DNA from: Prorocentrum cordatum
Lineage: Eukaryota > Sar > Dinophyceae > Prorocentrales > Prorocentraceae
Assembly: GCA_963575745.1 (NCBI GenBank)
Contig: CAUYUJ010014260.1
Location: 749,287-804,286 of the forward strand
Length of the DNA stretch: 55,000 nucleotides
Reading direction: 5' to 3'
Each line of letters opens with the position of its first letter. Positions within the stretch are counted from its first letter, which is position 1. The position numbers and the translations under genes are program-made. The notes under the pieces were generated by a model. That model was given only the letters and a program-made list of their open reading frames with translations, searched no databases and was not told the origin of the DNA. Positions 10,024 through 20,429 of the stretch are shown here, in pieces.

Positions 10024-10640
10024 TGACACCTCACAACATACTTCCCCGCTCGCACGAACCTTCGGATGTTTGTTAGCACTACCCCTTGTAAGAGGGGCGA
10101 CTCTGAAAACGTGGGCATTGGATAGCGATGCACTGGTCCGCACGAAGACCTGATTCATCGCAAGCGCTTCGCGCGCGCACAAGTTCTAGGCAGCAGCTGC
10201 GCGATGGCGTCGTAGGGTCATCTTGGGGCCTCTGTAGACGCTCTACGGTAACTCTCAGGGAAGCCGTGGAGTTACAACCGAACAAATTAAGATTCCCGAG
10301 CCCGTCTTCCAGGCTGCCAGAATCATCTGAGTGCACACTGCCTTTGCTGAGAGGGACCTCTTGTAAAAAAGAGGCACGGAGGAAGCTGGGAGAGGACTTA
10401 GTAACGGAGGCACGGAGGCACGGAGTAAGGAGGCAAGAAGGCACGGAGTAATCATCAGAGACCTTAGCGCACTCGTGGGACCTCTTGTAACAAGGAGGCA
10501 CGGAGGAAGCTGGGAGAGGAGGGATCAAGGAGAAGCATAATATTGTAGGAGTATGAACGATGACAATGCGGAGCGAGGAGGAGGAGGAAGGAGGAAGGAG
10601 GAACAATGAGAAGGAGAAAGACGATGAGGAGGGAGGGCCT
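10024..10640. repeat. Spacer with a direct repeat pair
   Basis: A block starting GGGACCTCTTGTAA and running through GAGGCACGGAGGAAGCTGGG occurs near 10349-10392 and again near 10476-10520, with GGAGGCACGGAG tandem copies between. No gene seen. Confidence 0.65.
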
Positions 10641-10679
10641 GCCGTGAGTCACCGCCGTCCCCCGCCCTCGCCGGGGCTG

Positions 10680-11165
10680 GCGCCCTGAGAGGTGACCTCT
10701 TGAGTGCCTGTTGGTGTCCTTGGGAGGCCTCCTGGCGGCTGCTTTGGGGCCTCTTGGGGCCTCTTCGGGGCCCCTCCGGGGTACAGAGGGGAGCTCCATG
10801 GGAACTGAAGGGCCTTGTTGTGCCGTCCGGGCTGTCTTGGGGGTCTGCTGGGGGCCTCCTCGGCGCGTCGTGAGGGCATGCTTCCTGTCCCTTGGGGGCC
10901 TCGTGGTGCCTCTTGGGCGCCTCCGAGGCGCTCGTGGAGACATCTGGGACCACTAGGAGTCCTCGAGGCACGAACTAAACGGTATGCAGTATTGCACTCA
11001 CTTCGTTTTGAACATTGTCGCTGCGCTGGGGGTCCCTCTCTGGGGACACTTTCAGACCTCTGGTTGCGGTCTTGGCCCCATGGGCCCCTGGAGTCGCCTC
11101 GAAGTCCTGTTGGGACATCTGGTTGAGGGGAGCACGTGAGCCGTCTGGGACGCTCTGGGGGCCCA
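10680..11165 (-). repeat. CCCAAGAGGC family, inverted copy
   Basis: The plus strand shows the complement, GCCTCTTGGGG units, at 10730-10940, with a looser continuation to about 11165. It lies opposite in direction to the copies at 8.2 and 9.8 kb. Confidence 0.55.
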
Positions 11166-11269
11166 CCACGGTGCCGCCGGGAGGAGGGGGAGGGGGACCA
11201 CCCGTGTGGAAGTGGGCGGGGGCCGGCGCGGGGACCCAGCGTCAGCTTCTCCCATGTACGTATACGGCG

Positions 11270-11700
11270 GATTCCGAAAACCCCGACCACAAGGCTCTTA
11301 CCCCACAGTGCTGTCACCTCCGGGGGTGCACTTTTTGCCTTTGGCGCTGCCTTCCGCCGCCCGTGCGCCGGCTTCCGCCGATGGAGGCGCCCTCCCTTTA
11401 CTTCCGCCGACCCTCCGCCGCCTTCCGCCGAGAACGAGATGTCAACTCCTTCGATCCCCGAACCAGCGAATGCCAGGCCATACTTGGAACGCCTTATATA
11501 GGCAACTTCGGAAACCCTGAACCCAACAACGTTTTCATCTCTTGCGGGCGCATGTTTCACTTCCGCCGCCTCCCGCCGAGCTTCCGCCGGCTTCCGCCAG
11601 CGAGTGCGGCCTCGTTTGACCTCCGCCGATCTTCCGCCGCGGAAGAGATGACAACTCCTTCGGTCCTCGAGGGCAGGGCACTACTTGGAACGCGCCACAT
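11270..11700. repeat. 209-bp tandem duplication rich in CTTCCGCCG
   Basis: Two units, each with several CTTCCGCCG motifs followed by GAGATG(T/A)CAACTCCTTCG and CTACTTGGAACGC-like ends. The second GAGATG lies 209 bp after the first (11436 and 11645). No gene is assigned. Confidence 0.7.
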
Positions 11701-12893
11701 GTTCTGGCGAGGCCGACTCGGAGCCGCCGGTGTGCTGGGAGCCGCACCCAGCTGTCCCACTCCGACCGCAAGGCTCGAGCGAGAATAGCCACGGCCTCCC
11801 GGCGGCGACCCCCCCAGGGGCAGAGAAGCAGTGCGGCTGCGCGGCGCGCGACGCAGTTGAGGAGGAGGGGCGGGGAGGATAAGGAGTAGGCGGAGGAAGG
11901 AGGAAGATGGACGAAGGCGAGGGGGCCACTCTCTGGACGACTGGGGAGATCGATGACGGAGATGAGCGGCGCAAGACGCCGACAAAAGCACTGTTCTTCT
12001 GATTGCCCGCATCAGTTCCTCATCCTCGTCGTCCTCCTCCTACTCCTCCTCCTTCATCACGTCCTCATCGTCATCCTCACATCATTCATGTTCATTCCCC
12101 CCCTCCTCCTCCTCCTCCTTCTCCTCCTCCTCCTCCTCCTCCTCCTGAAGTCCAGAAAAGGCACTCACTGCGGCGCATGTGGTCCATGGGACACCACTCT
12201 GCACGCGCGACGTGAAGTCATGCCGACGGCGCACAAGAAGTCCGGCATCATGACTATTCGCGGCCATCTTACGTTGCCTCTGATCTGGGTGCCTAAAGCA
12301 TGGTGCCGAAGTCCTGCTCGATTTGGTCCGCGCAGGACTCCATCCTTGAATAGTTTCCAGGTGGAACGTCGAGGCCAACCATTATCATCGCTCCATTCCC
12401 CCAACCACGGAGATCGTCATGCGCATTCTGTGTCCCCTTGAACGTGGCGAGAGGAAATCCGAATCCGCCGCATGAGTCACGTACTCACTGGAAGGGGCTT
12501 GGGCGATCAAACTTCTGAGTGATGAGGGGCATCTGTGATGCCTGGTTGGGCTTCGCCTGCTACTGCTCACGCTGGAGGTCCCGCCACAATTGAGCAGATC
12601 CATGATCACCTGGGGTCGCCTTGCTCCACGTGGGAGAGAAAACCTACGGAACGTACTGCTGTTCATCAATTACTCCGCGAGGGAGAGGACGAGAAGACCG
12701 GCTGCGGGGCGTCGAGGAGCATCGACCGCAACTCGCGGGAGTCCTGGCTCAGCCCCTGGAGTGTGCTCACGCAGCCCGAGCTTTCGCCGCCACCGACGCA
12801 GCGCGCCTCTCGCAACCCGTTACCAGACGGCGGAGAACCTCCCCGACCACTGGATGCCGTGGGGCGGCATCGCCCTTCGGCCCTCCTCCCCCT
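11701..12893. other. Spacer with (CTC)n tract at 12095-12146
   Basis: Contains a (CTC)n tract ending in CTGAAG. Short frames around 12150-12440 and 12535-12890 are open but not convincing. Nothing else is identified. Confidence 0.4.
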
Positions 12894-13020
12894 CCCTCCT
12901 CCTCCTCCTCCTCCTCCTCCTCCTCCTCCTCCTCCTCCTCCTCCTCCTCCTCCTCCTCCTCCCTCCATCTCCTCCTCCTCCTCCTCCTCCTCCTCCTCCT
13001 CCTCCTCCTCCTCCTCCTCT
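12894..13020 (+). repeat. (CTC)n array ending at an acceptor-like site
   Basis: About 125 bp of nearly pure CTC/TCC followed at once by TTCCGCAG (AG at 13026-13027). The array would act as a very long polypyrimidine tract on the plus strand. Confidence 0.85.
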
Positions 13021-13027
13021 TCCGCAG

Positions 13028-13204
13028 AGCGGCCTGGCGCTCGCCCCGCACGGGAACGTCCCACGCCCGACATGCAAGGCATCGGAGCATACGCCAGACC
13101 GTCTGGTCGGCCAGGGAGCTACGCGCACGGGCGCCGAGCTCCTCCGCCGGCCCCCGCCCGAGCCCGCGCCCGAGGACAAGCCCGAGCCCAAGCCCGACCC
13201 ATAG
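13028..13204 (+). CDS. Candidate terminal exon after CTC array
   Basis: Directly after TTCCGCAG the plus strand is open for 58 codons to TAG (13202-13204). It begins SGLALAPHGNVPRPTCKASE, continues DRLVGQGATRTGAELLRR and ends in a Pro/Glu/Lys tail (EPAPEDKPEPKPDP). No upstream exon was found. A chance open frame in GC-rich DNA is the main alternative; the inverted repeat at 13105-13218 spans the exon and its stop. Confidence 0.25.
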   Translation, partial: SGLALAPHGNVPRPTCKASEHTPDRLVGQGATRTGAELLRRPPPEPAPEDKPEPKPDP

Positions 13205-13218
13205 CTCCCTGGCCGACC
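13105..13218. repeat. Inverted repeat with perfect 17-bp arms
   Basis: GGTCGGCCAGGGAGCTA at 13105-13121 and its exact complement at 13202-13218, 80 bp apart. Confidence 0.85.
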
Positions 13219-13305
13219 GCACTCGGCGGCGCGCACGAAGGGGTACGGGGGAAGGGGGGCGGCTCCTCAGGAGGAGACGGCCTCTCGCACTGCGCAAGGC
13301 CGTAC

Positions 13306-13526
13306 TCGGGCGTTGGCAGAACTGGGTTTCGTGGGACCTGGCTTCGTGATGTGTACTGGGGGGCGCCCCCCCCCCCCCCGCCCCGTTACACTGACCGGAA
13401 CTGCCGTCACCAGGGATAACACCAGCTACGGCAGACCTGGTTTAGCGATTCTGGCGCCAATCTAGGGGCTCCGGGGCCCTACTACTAACCGGTTACCCTC
13501 ACCCGGGGCCCTGGCTATACCCGACT
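13306..13526 (+). repeat. Dispersed repeat, copy A (with 39084-39295)
   Basis: About 220 bp, from TCGGGCGTTGGC to CTGGCTATACCCGACTT, aligns along its length with 39084-39295. Copy A has a long poly-C expansion near 13365-13379 and several indels. Copy B lies in an open frame of the copia-like element, so this may be a fragment of such an element. Confidence 0.8.
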
Positions 13527-13597
13527 TGCATCTACAGGTGAGGCCCGCGCCTGCTGAGAAGCAGGGGTACTTCTCAGAAGCCTCCCCCCCTCCTCCC

Positions 13598-13819
13598 GTA
13601 GATGGACAAAAAAGTGGAACCTTTGACAACACGCCCCCCTCCCCTCCCCCCAATTTCAAAGTTGGCCTCAAGCATTTGGCAGTACAGGCGTGAGAGGACA
13701 ACAAAAGTGGAACCCCCAAGGCCTCCGAGAGGCCGAACCCAACCTTGAAATTGGGGGGAGGAGGGGGGGGAGCGCATGCGGGGCCGCAGACGAAGGGGTT
13801 CCACTTTTTTGTCCGCTAC
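13598..13819. mobile_element. Foldback/MITE-like element, 222 bp
   Basis: Both ends read inward GTAG(A)(T/C)GGACAAAAAAGTGGAACC. A second inner pair, CCCCAATTTCAAAGTTGG near 13645 and CCAACCTTGAAATTGGGG near 13740, extends the arms to about 80 bp with indels. No transposase. Confidence 0.65.
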
Positions 13820-14114
13820 TCCCTGGATCTCTCTTGGGGCGCGTTCTGACCAGGATTTCGAGACGAATCCAGCGGTGGCGACGAGGGCCGCCTGGGAGGC
13901 CCAAAAAGGGGAGAACGAGGGAAGGGTAGAAATATCCTCCTCTGATCTCCTCCCTCCCCTGATCTCTTTTCCCCTGATCCTAATAGGAGGCCCAAATAGG
14001 GGTACCTTTTCCTCCTCTGATCTCCTCCCCCCCCCCTGCCCCCCTCTGCGCGCGGCCGGCGCACGGCGTGGCTCTTATGTTGCATCCTCGGGGGACCTTG
14101 CCTGTCCCGTCGCG

Positions 14115-14250
14115 ACCCTATCCGCGTCGAATCTGTGTCGAATCCATGTCGGACTCGTCGGACCCCGTGTCGAATCCGTGTCAAATCCGCGTCGAACCCG
14201 CGCAAAACTCGCGCCGAGTCCGCCTCGAGCCCACGTCGGGCACAAGAAAA
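14115..14250. repeat. Degenerate 12-bp tandem repeat (GTGTCGAATCCG-like)
   Basis: Ten or more variants of GTGTCGAATCCG in a row. The preceding 13926-14040 holds local direct repeats of TCCTCTGATCTCCTCCC. Confidence 0.7.
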
Positions 14251-14296
14251 GACACCAATTTTGGGGACAGGCGAGGTCCCCCGAAGATGCAACCTA

Positions 14297-14460
14297 CTCC
14301 AGATCTCGTAATAAAAGGGAGGGGGTCTGGACCCTCCAAGACAAGCCATTTTTTAGACCTCCCCCGTGGGAGAACCCTCCAAAACATCGCCCCCAAACCC
14401 CCCCCAGGCCCTCCAAGATGGCCCGGAAGAGACCCCCCCCGAAATGAGACCCCCCTCGGG
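14297..14460 (-). mobile_element. TA-flanked MITE, one end lost
   Basis: Aligns in reverse orientation with the intact element at 22842-23024. Its outer end CTCCAGATCTCGTAATAAA follows TA (14295-14296). The other terminal repeat is missing, and the (GGA)n array begins where it should be. Confidence 0.75.
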
Positions 14461-14605
14461 GAGGGGGAGGGGGAGGGGGGGGGGGGGGGAGGGGGAGGAG
14501 GAGGAGGAGGAGGAGAGGAGAGGAGGAGGAGGGGAGGAGGAGGAGGAGGAGGAGGAGGAGGAGGAGGAGGGGGAGGAGGGGAGGAGGGAGGAGGAGGAGG
14601 AGGAG
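14461..14605. repeat. (GGA)n array
   Basis: An interrupted GGA/GAG tract that begins at the truncated end of the MITE. Confidence 0.9.
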
Positions 14606-15817
14606 AGGCAATGGCTCCTTGGCCGACGAGCCTGCCCCCTCCGAGCGGCGGGCGCGCCGTGCCGACCCGCGGCGCGGGGGGGATCTCCGGCGCCGGCCGG
14701 CCTCGCCGGCCGCCCCCCCCCCCCCCCGAGCGGTCTCTGCACCGCGACCCCCTCCGGGGGCGCCGCCGGAGCTGGCGTTCCGTGGGGCCCGTCCCCCTAC
14801 AGGGGGGATTTTCGAGGGAAAGGAGAAATCTAGAACACTACTCCAAAATGGTCAAAAGATGTTCCCCAAAGAGAGTTCCCATATCATTTTTGGACCAGTT
14901 TTGAATCTTCTCCCTGTAGAGGAACAGGCCCGACATGAAGCTGGCGCTCGGTGCGAAGGCGCACCAGGCTACTCCGTGGGCGCCTCTTGAGCGCCGCCTG
15001 AGCGACCGCTGGGGCGCTCTCTGTGCGACGCCCCACGCACTGCCACTCCCCTGACATCGGCAGACCTCCACTGGGGGCGCCTGACGGCCTTCACTCCGAA
15101 GCGGCCCCCGAGGGCGGCGCCGAGCGGCGCGCGCGAGGCGAAGGCAGGAGGAGGGCGGCCTTGGGGGTCCCGTCGTCGGTGGCCCACGGTGCCCCCTGGC
15201 TGTTCGCTGAATTTTTGGGGGGCCCTCTGGGCCTCGGGTTGGGGTGCTGCGCAGGCCGCGGGGGGCCTTCTTGACAATCCTGGGGGCACCCTGGGCCAGC
15301 ATTTCTAGCACCCCCCTCACGGAGGGTGAACATGTCCGTATCCGCGCCCTCGCGGTCTGGATGCCGGGCCGCGAGCCCGCGGGCACGCGGTCGCACGAAG
15401 TTGCGTCCCGCGCGGGGCATGCGCGAAAAAACGCCATGTGTCCGCGGGGTCGCGGTCCGCGAGGTCGTGGATACGGGTACGTTTTTCGCTCAATCGGCGA
15501 TCTCTGGGCGCTGGCGGGGCCTGGAAGATCAGATCGGGCGCCGCGGCCGCTTCGGAGCGATCCCGAACGGTCTGACAGGGTTTTGGAACGCTCTGGGGGA
15601 AATCAACATGCACCAATGACGGCTACTCCCCTAACCTCTCCATTGCCGCCAATGCCAATGTGCCACAGAGTGGTGGACAAAGAAAACATAGCATAATGGA
15701 TATGCTCCTGGCCCCGCAAATGTTGGATCAGCGACGACCTTGTTCGGATTTCGCCGCCAACTCTTCTGCTGTGGACATGTGGGTGCACGGTTTCCCCCGG
15801 GGCCGTATGCGACCCGA
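14606..15817. other. GC-rich spacer, no gene called
   Basis: Very GC-rich with poly-C runs (14717-14728). Several frames are open on both strands, all Arg/Ala/Pro/Gly-rich, and no splice-supported exon was found. The minus strand at 15300-15540 has TCGCGG(G/T)-rich stretches of no clear type. Confidence 0.35.
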
Positions 15818-16075
15818 GGAGGAGGAGGAGGAGGAGGAGGAGGAGGAGAAGAAGGAGGAGGAGGAGGAGGAGGAAGAGGAGAAGGAGGAGGAGGAGGAAG
15901 GAGGAGGAGGAGGAGGAGAGTAGGAGGAGGAGGAGGAGGGAGGAGGAGGAGGGGGAGGAGGAGGAGGAGAGGAGGGGGGAGGAGGAGGCGAGGAGGAGAG
16001 AGGAGGAGGAGAGAGGAGGAGGAGGAGGAGGAGGAGGAGGAGGAGGGATGATGAGGAGGGGGAGGAGGAGGAGGA
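15818..16075. repeat. (GAG)n array
   Basis: About 250 bp of interrupted GAG/GGA units. Poly-Glu, poly-Gly and poly-Ser frames are artefacts. Confidence 0.9.
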
Positions 16076-16124
16076 GGACTGGTCGCCTAAGCCCTTCGGA
16101 GAAACCCTCCACCGTGGGCCTCAC

Positions 16125-16234
16125 TGCGGCCGCTCTCCGCCGAGCCCAGGCCGGGCCGCGCGAGCCGCCTCCTCGTCCGCCCCGGCGCCCCACAACTCCA
16201 GCAGCTGGCCCGGGGCCAGCGCGCGCACCACGGC
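16125..16234 (-). CDS. Candidate exon between two GGA arrays
   Basis: On the minus strand a CAG acceptor (16235-16236) is followed by AVVRALAPGQLLELWGAGAD then EEAARAARPGLGGERP, ending at a GTGAGG donor (16119-16124). The peptide is amphipathic and helix-like. The arrays on both sides would be TCC-rich in the transcript. No neighbouring exon was matched, and GC-rich sequence gives such frames by chance. Confidence 0.3.
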
Positions 16235-16279
16235 CTGCGCCACCGGCCCCCCCGGCCGCGCCAGAAGGCGAGAGGGGGA

Positions 16280-16500
16280 AAAGAAGGAGGAGGAGGAGGA
16301 GGAGGAGGAGGAGGAGGAGGAGGAGGAGGAGGAGGAGGACCTCCTCGAGGAGGACGAGGAGGAGGAGGAGGAGGAGGAAAAGGATGGAGAAAGAGGAGGA
16401 GGAGGACCTCCTCGAGGAGGACGAGGAGCAGGAGGACGAGGAGGAGGAGGAAAAGGATGGAGAAAGTGGAGGAGGGGAAAAAGGAGGAGGAGGAGGACGC
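16280..16500. repeat. (GGA)n array with a 70-bp tandem duplication
   Basis: GAGGAGGACCTCCTCGAGG to AAAAGGATGGAGAAAG occurs near 16325-16393 and again near 16397-16467. The duplicated unit contains the palindrome CCTCCTCGAGGAGG-like core. Confidence 0.8.
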
Positions 16501-17081
16501 TTTTGGACGTTTTGCAAAGCACGGCGTGGACGCGGGAGAGAAAGGCGGACCGAACCATTTCGCCACCCATAGCGCCCACTGCACGCGGCCAGTGGGCACT
16601 CCCAGGCCTCTTCCCCCCGCGGGAACGTGAGGAGAAGGTGCCGAAGGCGGCGGAGTGGATGGCGAGCTGTTGAGGCATGCGAAAACATCCTCCCCCGGAG
16701 TAATATGTGCGTGGTCTGTAAACCTCCTGGGGAGCTCCCAGAAGGCCACAAAGCCGCTCTTTCGCCGCGCGACACGCGCGATGTGCAGGGTCCACCCTGT
16801 CAGCCCACAGGAGGCTCAGCGCACAACGCATCGTAAACCAGGGCAGGGGCGTCTTTTACGCCCTTGAAGCTTCGCTCCTGCCAAACAGCACCACTCGATG
16901 CTTCAACTGCAGCGTCCCGCGGCGGCACGCGCGGCCAGACGGCGGCCGCCCGCCCACGCAATCGACCCCAGGCGCCTCCAGGGACACCGGGCCGACGGCC
17001 ACCGTTTCCACGGCGCGCCAGGGGCGACTGCTGGGCCGACGCGCCGCCAAACGTAGGGGTTTTCCCGGGGGGCGAAACATG
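16501..17081. other. Spacer, no gene called
   Basis: Mixed GC-rich sequence with several short open frames on both strands and no motif I can support. Confidence 0.35.
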
Positions 17082-17214
17082 GCATAAACATGAAAACTCG
17101 GAAGTCCGCGCGGATTTTTGGGATCGGCGCCGGGGGCGCCGCCAAGGGCGCCGGCGCCGCCGCCAACGCGGATCCGAGAAATCCGCGCGGACTTCCGAGT
17201 TGATAAGTTTATGT
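17082..17214. mobile_element. Foldback element with ~45-bp arms
   Basis: Left arm GCATAAAC...CTCGGAAGTCCGCGCGGAT and right arm ATCCGCGCGGACTTCCGAG...GTTTATGTC are complementary with few mismatches. The loop is GGCGCC-rich. No coding capacity; MITE-like. Confidence 0.75.
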
Positions 17215-17329
17215 CAGTTGTCGTTATCCTTTTTTCAGGACGGAAGGAAGGACGCGCAGCTCGCGGACCAAGCAATGAGGTCGGGCCGATCAGGGCGGCG
17301 CGCTGGGGCTGCAGCCCCTTTCACCTGAT

Positions 17330-17660
17330 GACGTTGGCGTGAGAGCAAAGCTCGTCCTCCAAGTCGCCCCGGGGGCGCGGGGTCTTTTCCCCGTGTCCAT
17401 CCACTTCGTGGTGTCCACATCGTGTTCAGCATGCCCCTGGAACTCTGCGACTTCATCTGCCCGCCTCTTCTCTCTGAGCGTCGTTGTTGACGGTCTCGTG
17501 ATCGGGGGTCATCTGCCGCGCACCAGGTGACAGCTTTCTGGCCCACCGATCTGCAGGCACAGCGGCGACTCTCCGAATGTGTAGCGCCAGATTCTTCTCC
17601 TCCACGCAAAGCGCCAACGGTCGATAGTACAAGTGCCATATGATTGACGACACTACTTGC
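17330..17660 (-). pseudogene. Possible non-LTR retrotransposon 3' remnant
   Basis: The minus frame reads LHIRRVAAVPADRWARKLSP and QREEAGR. A neighbouring frame continues RADEVAEFQG, then DTTKWMDTGKRPRAPGATWR. The order resembles the tail of non-LTR ORF2 proteins (Trp-rich, Gly-Arg then Asp...Phe, then Trp...Trp), but the frames are broken and there is no RT motif here. Confidence 0.25.
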
Positions 17661-18689
17661 GGCTCGTATCATCCAACCTGCATAATTCACAACAACAATA
17701 ATGTTACAACTGTTCGCTCTTATCTGCTCGCGTGTCATTCAATATGCACATCCCAAACCCTGGATACCCGCCCTCTTCGTTTTCGATCGTACCCCCTTTT
17801 GGGGGGTAGATGCATTCCCTGCCACGCGTGGCTGGTGAAGCCCTTGAAAACGAAGGGCAACAGATGACGGGGGGGAACGAAGACGAAAAAAGGGGTCGGA
17901 GGAAGGGGGGGGAGGGGCACGAAGGCGGGAGGACAATGATTTGCGCTGTGGGTGGCGATCCAGCTTGCGCTATGGTTTGCGCCAGCCACTCTAATACAGG
18001 TTAGCAATAAGCTTCGCCATGGGTCGCGCCATAAACAGCGCCACGTACCACCCCCTTTTAAAGAACATATCGTGACCCCCGCGGGGGTACGCGCAGCTTC
18101 GAACTGGTGTCAGAAACAAATGTCGCGGAACCATAGAAAAAAAGGGACGCTGGGAGAGTGGGGCGGAAAGAGAATGAGAACTGTAACCGTGTCGAAAGGA
18201 GCGCGGGGATTTGGAGTGGATTGGGATGGAGTGGACAAGAGTAGGGTCTCAGGAGGAGGAGCGGCAACGACTGGACAAGAGAAGCCGGGAGGAGTGCGGA
18301 GGAGCGGGGGGCGCACGGAGGAATCTGGAGGATGGGGCTGGAAATACTGTGTGAGAAATGCGGAATGCGAGCGGGAGAGGGTGGACATTGTTGGGGGGGA
18401 ATGGGGTGGCCTGTGGAGAAGTCGGCGGAATGCGCAGAACTGAGGAATAGCACAATGGAGTACGAACGACATGAGAATGAAGATAAACGGGGAAGTGTAG
18501 AAAGGACGGAAGAAAAAAAACGTTGAAAAGTAGGGGCAGGTGGATACGAGAGGAGACCGGTGCGGAAACAACGCGCGGGGGGATTGGAAGGCACCCGGAA
18601 ACCTCCTATGACCTTTGGGGGGCCTCGGAATGGCCCCCATGACCGCCGAGCAGTTCCAGAGGCTCCACAAACCTGCGGGAACGCAGGCG
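17661..18689. other. Spacer, no gene called
   Basis: Contains a poly-G/A-rich stretch (17868-17935) and a purine-rich plus strand from 18120 to 18600. A long minus frame through here continues into the satellite and is an artefact. Confidence 0.4.
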
Positions 18690-19530
18690 GGAGTCGTTGC
18701 TGGCGCGGGCCACGACGGGCGCGAACGAGCGGGGGCCCCGAAGGGCATACGTATAGGGGGCCGCAGAGGGCAGCGACGGAACCGCTGAGGGCAGAAACGG
18801 GGCCACGAAGGGCAGAGAGGGGGCCACGAAGAGCGACAGCGGGGCCACGAATGACATGCAGATGGGGGCACGACGGGCGCGAACGAGCGGGGGCCACGAA
18901 GGGCATTCGTATATGGAGCCAGAACGGGCGACAGGAGGCCACTGAGGGCAGCAAAGGGGGCACGAAGGGCAGCGAGAGGGCCACGAATGGCGACAGCGGG
19001 GCTACGAAGGGCACGCGAATGGTGCCACGACGGGCGACTGCGAGCGGGGGCCACGAAAGGGAATTAATCCGGGGCCACATTGGGCAGAGACGGAGCCGCT
19101 GAGGGCAGAAACGGGGCCACGAAGGGCAGAGAGGAGGCCACGAAGAGCGACAGCGGGGCCACGAAGGACATGCAGATGGGGGCACGACGGGCGCGAACGA
19201 GCGGGGGCCACGAAGGGCATTCGTATATGGAGCCAGAACGGGCGACAGGAGGCCACTGAGGGCAGCAAAGGGGGCACGAAGGGCAGCGAGAGGGCCACGA
19301 AGGGACGAAGGGCGACAGCGGGGCTACGAAGGGCACGCGTATGGTGCCACGACGGGCGACTGCGAGCGGGGGCCACGAAGGGCATATAATGCGGAGCCAC
19401 AATGGGCAGCGGCGGGGCCACTGAGGGCAGCAACGGGGCCTCGAAGGGCAGCGAGCGAAGGCGACCGCAGAACCAGTACGGGCAGCGAGGGGCATCGAAG
19501 GCGGGCGACGGGCAGCGAGCGGCAACTGCA
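18690..19530. repeat. Satellite of ~21-bp units with a ~312-bp higher-order period
   Basis: Units of 20-26 bp around GGGGCCACGAAGGGCAGCGA. Blocks such as CATGCAGATGGGGGCACGAC repeat about 312 bp apart (18856 and 19168), as does CCGCTGAGGGCAGAAACGG (18782 and 19093). Several frames stay open because of the period and are not genes. Confidence 0.9.
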
Positions 19531-19616
19531 GTTTCTAACGGGCTGGTCGGGCGGGCAGGCCCAGACGGGCGGGTCGAGCGGGCGGGTCGTTGAAGCGTAG
19601 ATCCTGCTTGCAGCGC

Positions 19617-19870
19617 CAAGCAATCTGTAGCGGGAGCGCGATTCCTGAGTGTCGAGGAGCGGCATTTTAAAAAATTGAAGAAATATCAGGCAGGAGCCGC
19701 GATTCGGTGGTAAGTTAGTTGCAAGGAAGTCCCAAGCGAGAGCGCGATTCTTCAATAATTCCGAAGAAGTATCAAGCGGGAGCCGCGATCCGGTGGCAAA
19801 TTGCAAAGAAGTCCCAAGCGAAAGCGCGATTCTTCAATACAGTGTGGGGAAATATCAGGCGGGAGCCGTT
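19617..19870. repeat. 86-bp tandem repeat, about three units
   Basis: GAAGAA(A/G)TATCA(A/G)GC with GGGAGCCGCGAT recurs at about 19677, 19763 and 19847, alternating with GTCCCAAGCGA(G/A)AGCGCG. Confidence 0.8.
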
Positions 19871-20009
19871 GTTCTTGTAAACCGGGGGCCAACAACACAG
19901 TTTGACCCCCCTGAAAAAAAAAAAACAGGGTGCGACCCCCGGGAAGGGCAGTTCAATCGAAAAAAATAATGTGCACTGGACGGGGGGATCAACAATAATT
20001 ATTTTTCAG

Positions 20010-20045
20010 AAATGAGAGTTCAACACCAACAACACCAACAACACC

Positions 20046-20089
<44 letters not shown>

Positions 20090-20092
20090 AAA
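20010..20092. repeat. (CAA)n microsatellite
   Basis: CACCAA then pure CAA units; poly-Gln frames are artefacts. Confidence 0.9.
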
Positions 20093-20429
20093 CAGAGTGT
20101 GCATTCCCGACGGAGAAAGTGCGCCGTCGTTGATTGCCTGATAAATATGTTCCGCGCGTTGTCTTCCGATGCCAAGCGTCGTCCGGAGCATTCGACGCTA
20201 CGTTGTGTCAACCTCCTGTTGCGGGGCAACCGGAAGAGGTCAACTTGAAGCATAGTGCAGACGAGCTGGGGCGACTTCAGAGCATCGTCGATAGGCGCGA
20301 TGTGCATCTCAGCAACTGTAGCGTGCGTTATCTTGCCTCGTCGTGCGCCTCTGCATCTTACGGGCCCGGAGCCCACATTGCCAACTATCTCGGGGCTCGC
20401 CGCTGCCCGTGGCGGCGTGGCGCGTGACT

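Noticed and set aside
12590-13204. 204-residue plus frame starting at 12590
   Set aside because: Its middle is poly-Leu/Pro from the CTC array; only the part after the acceptor-like CAG is kept.
15603-16775. 390-residue minus frame
   Set aside because: Mostly poly-Leu/Ser from the (GAG)n arrays; only the 110-bp segment at 16125-16234, read in another frame, looks exonic.
18058-19185. 375-residue minus frame with repeated Cys-Pro-Ser-Trp-Pro
   Set aside because: Follows the 21-bp satellite unit; several frames are open at once.
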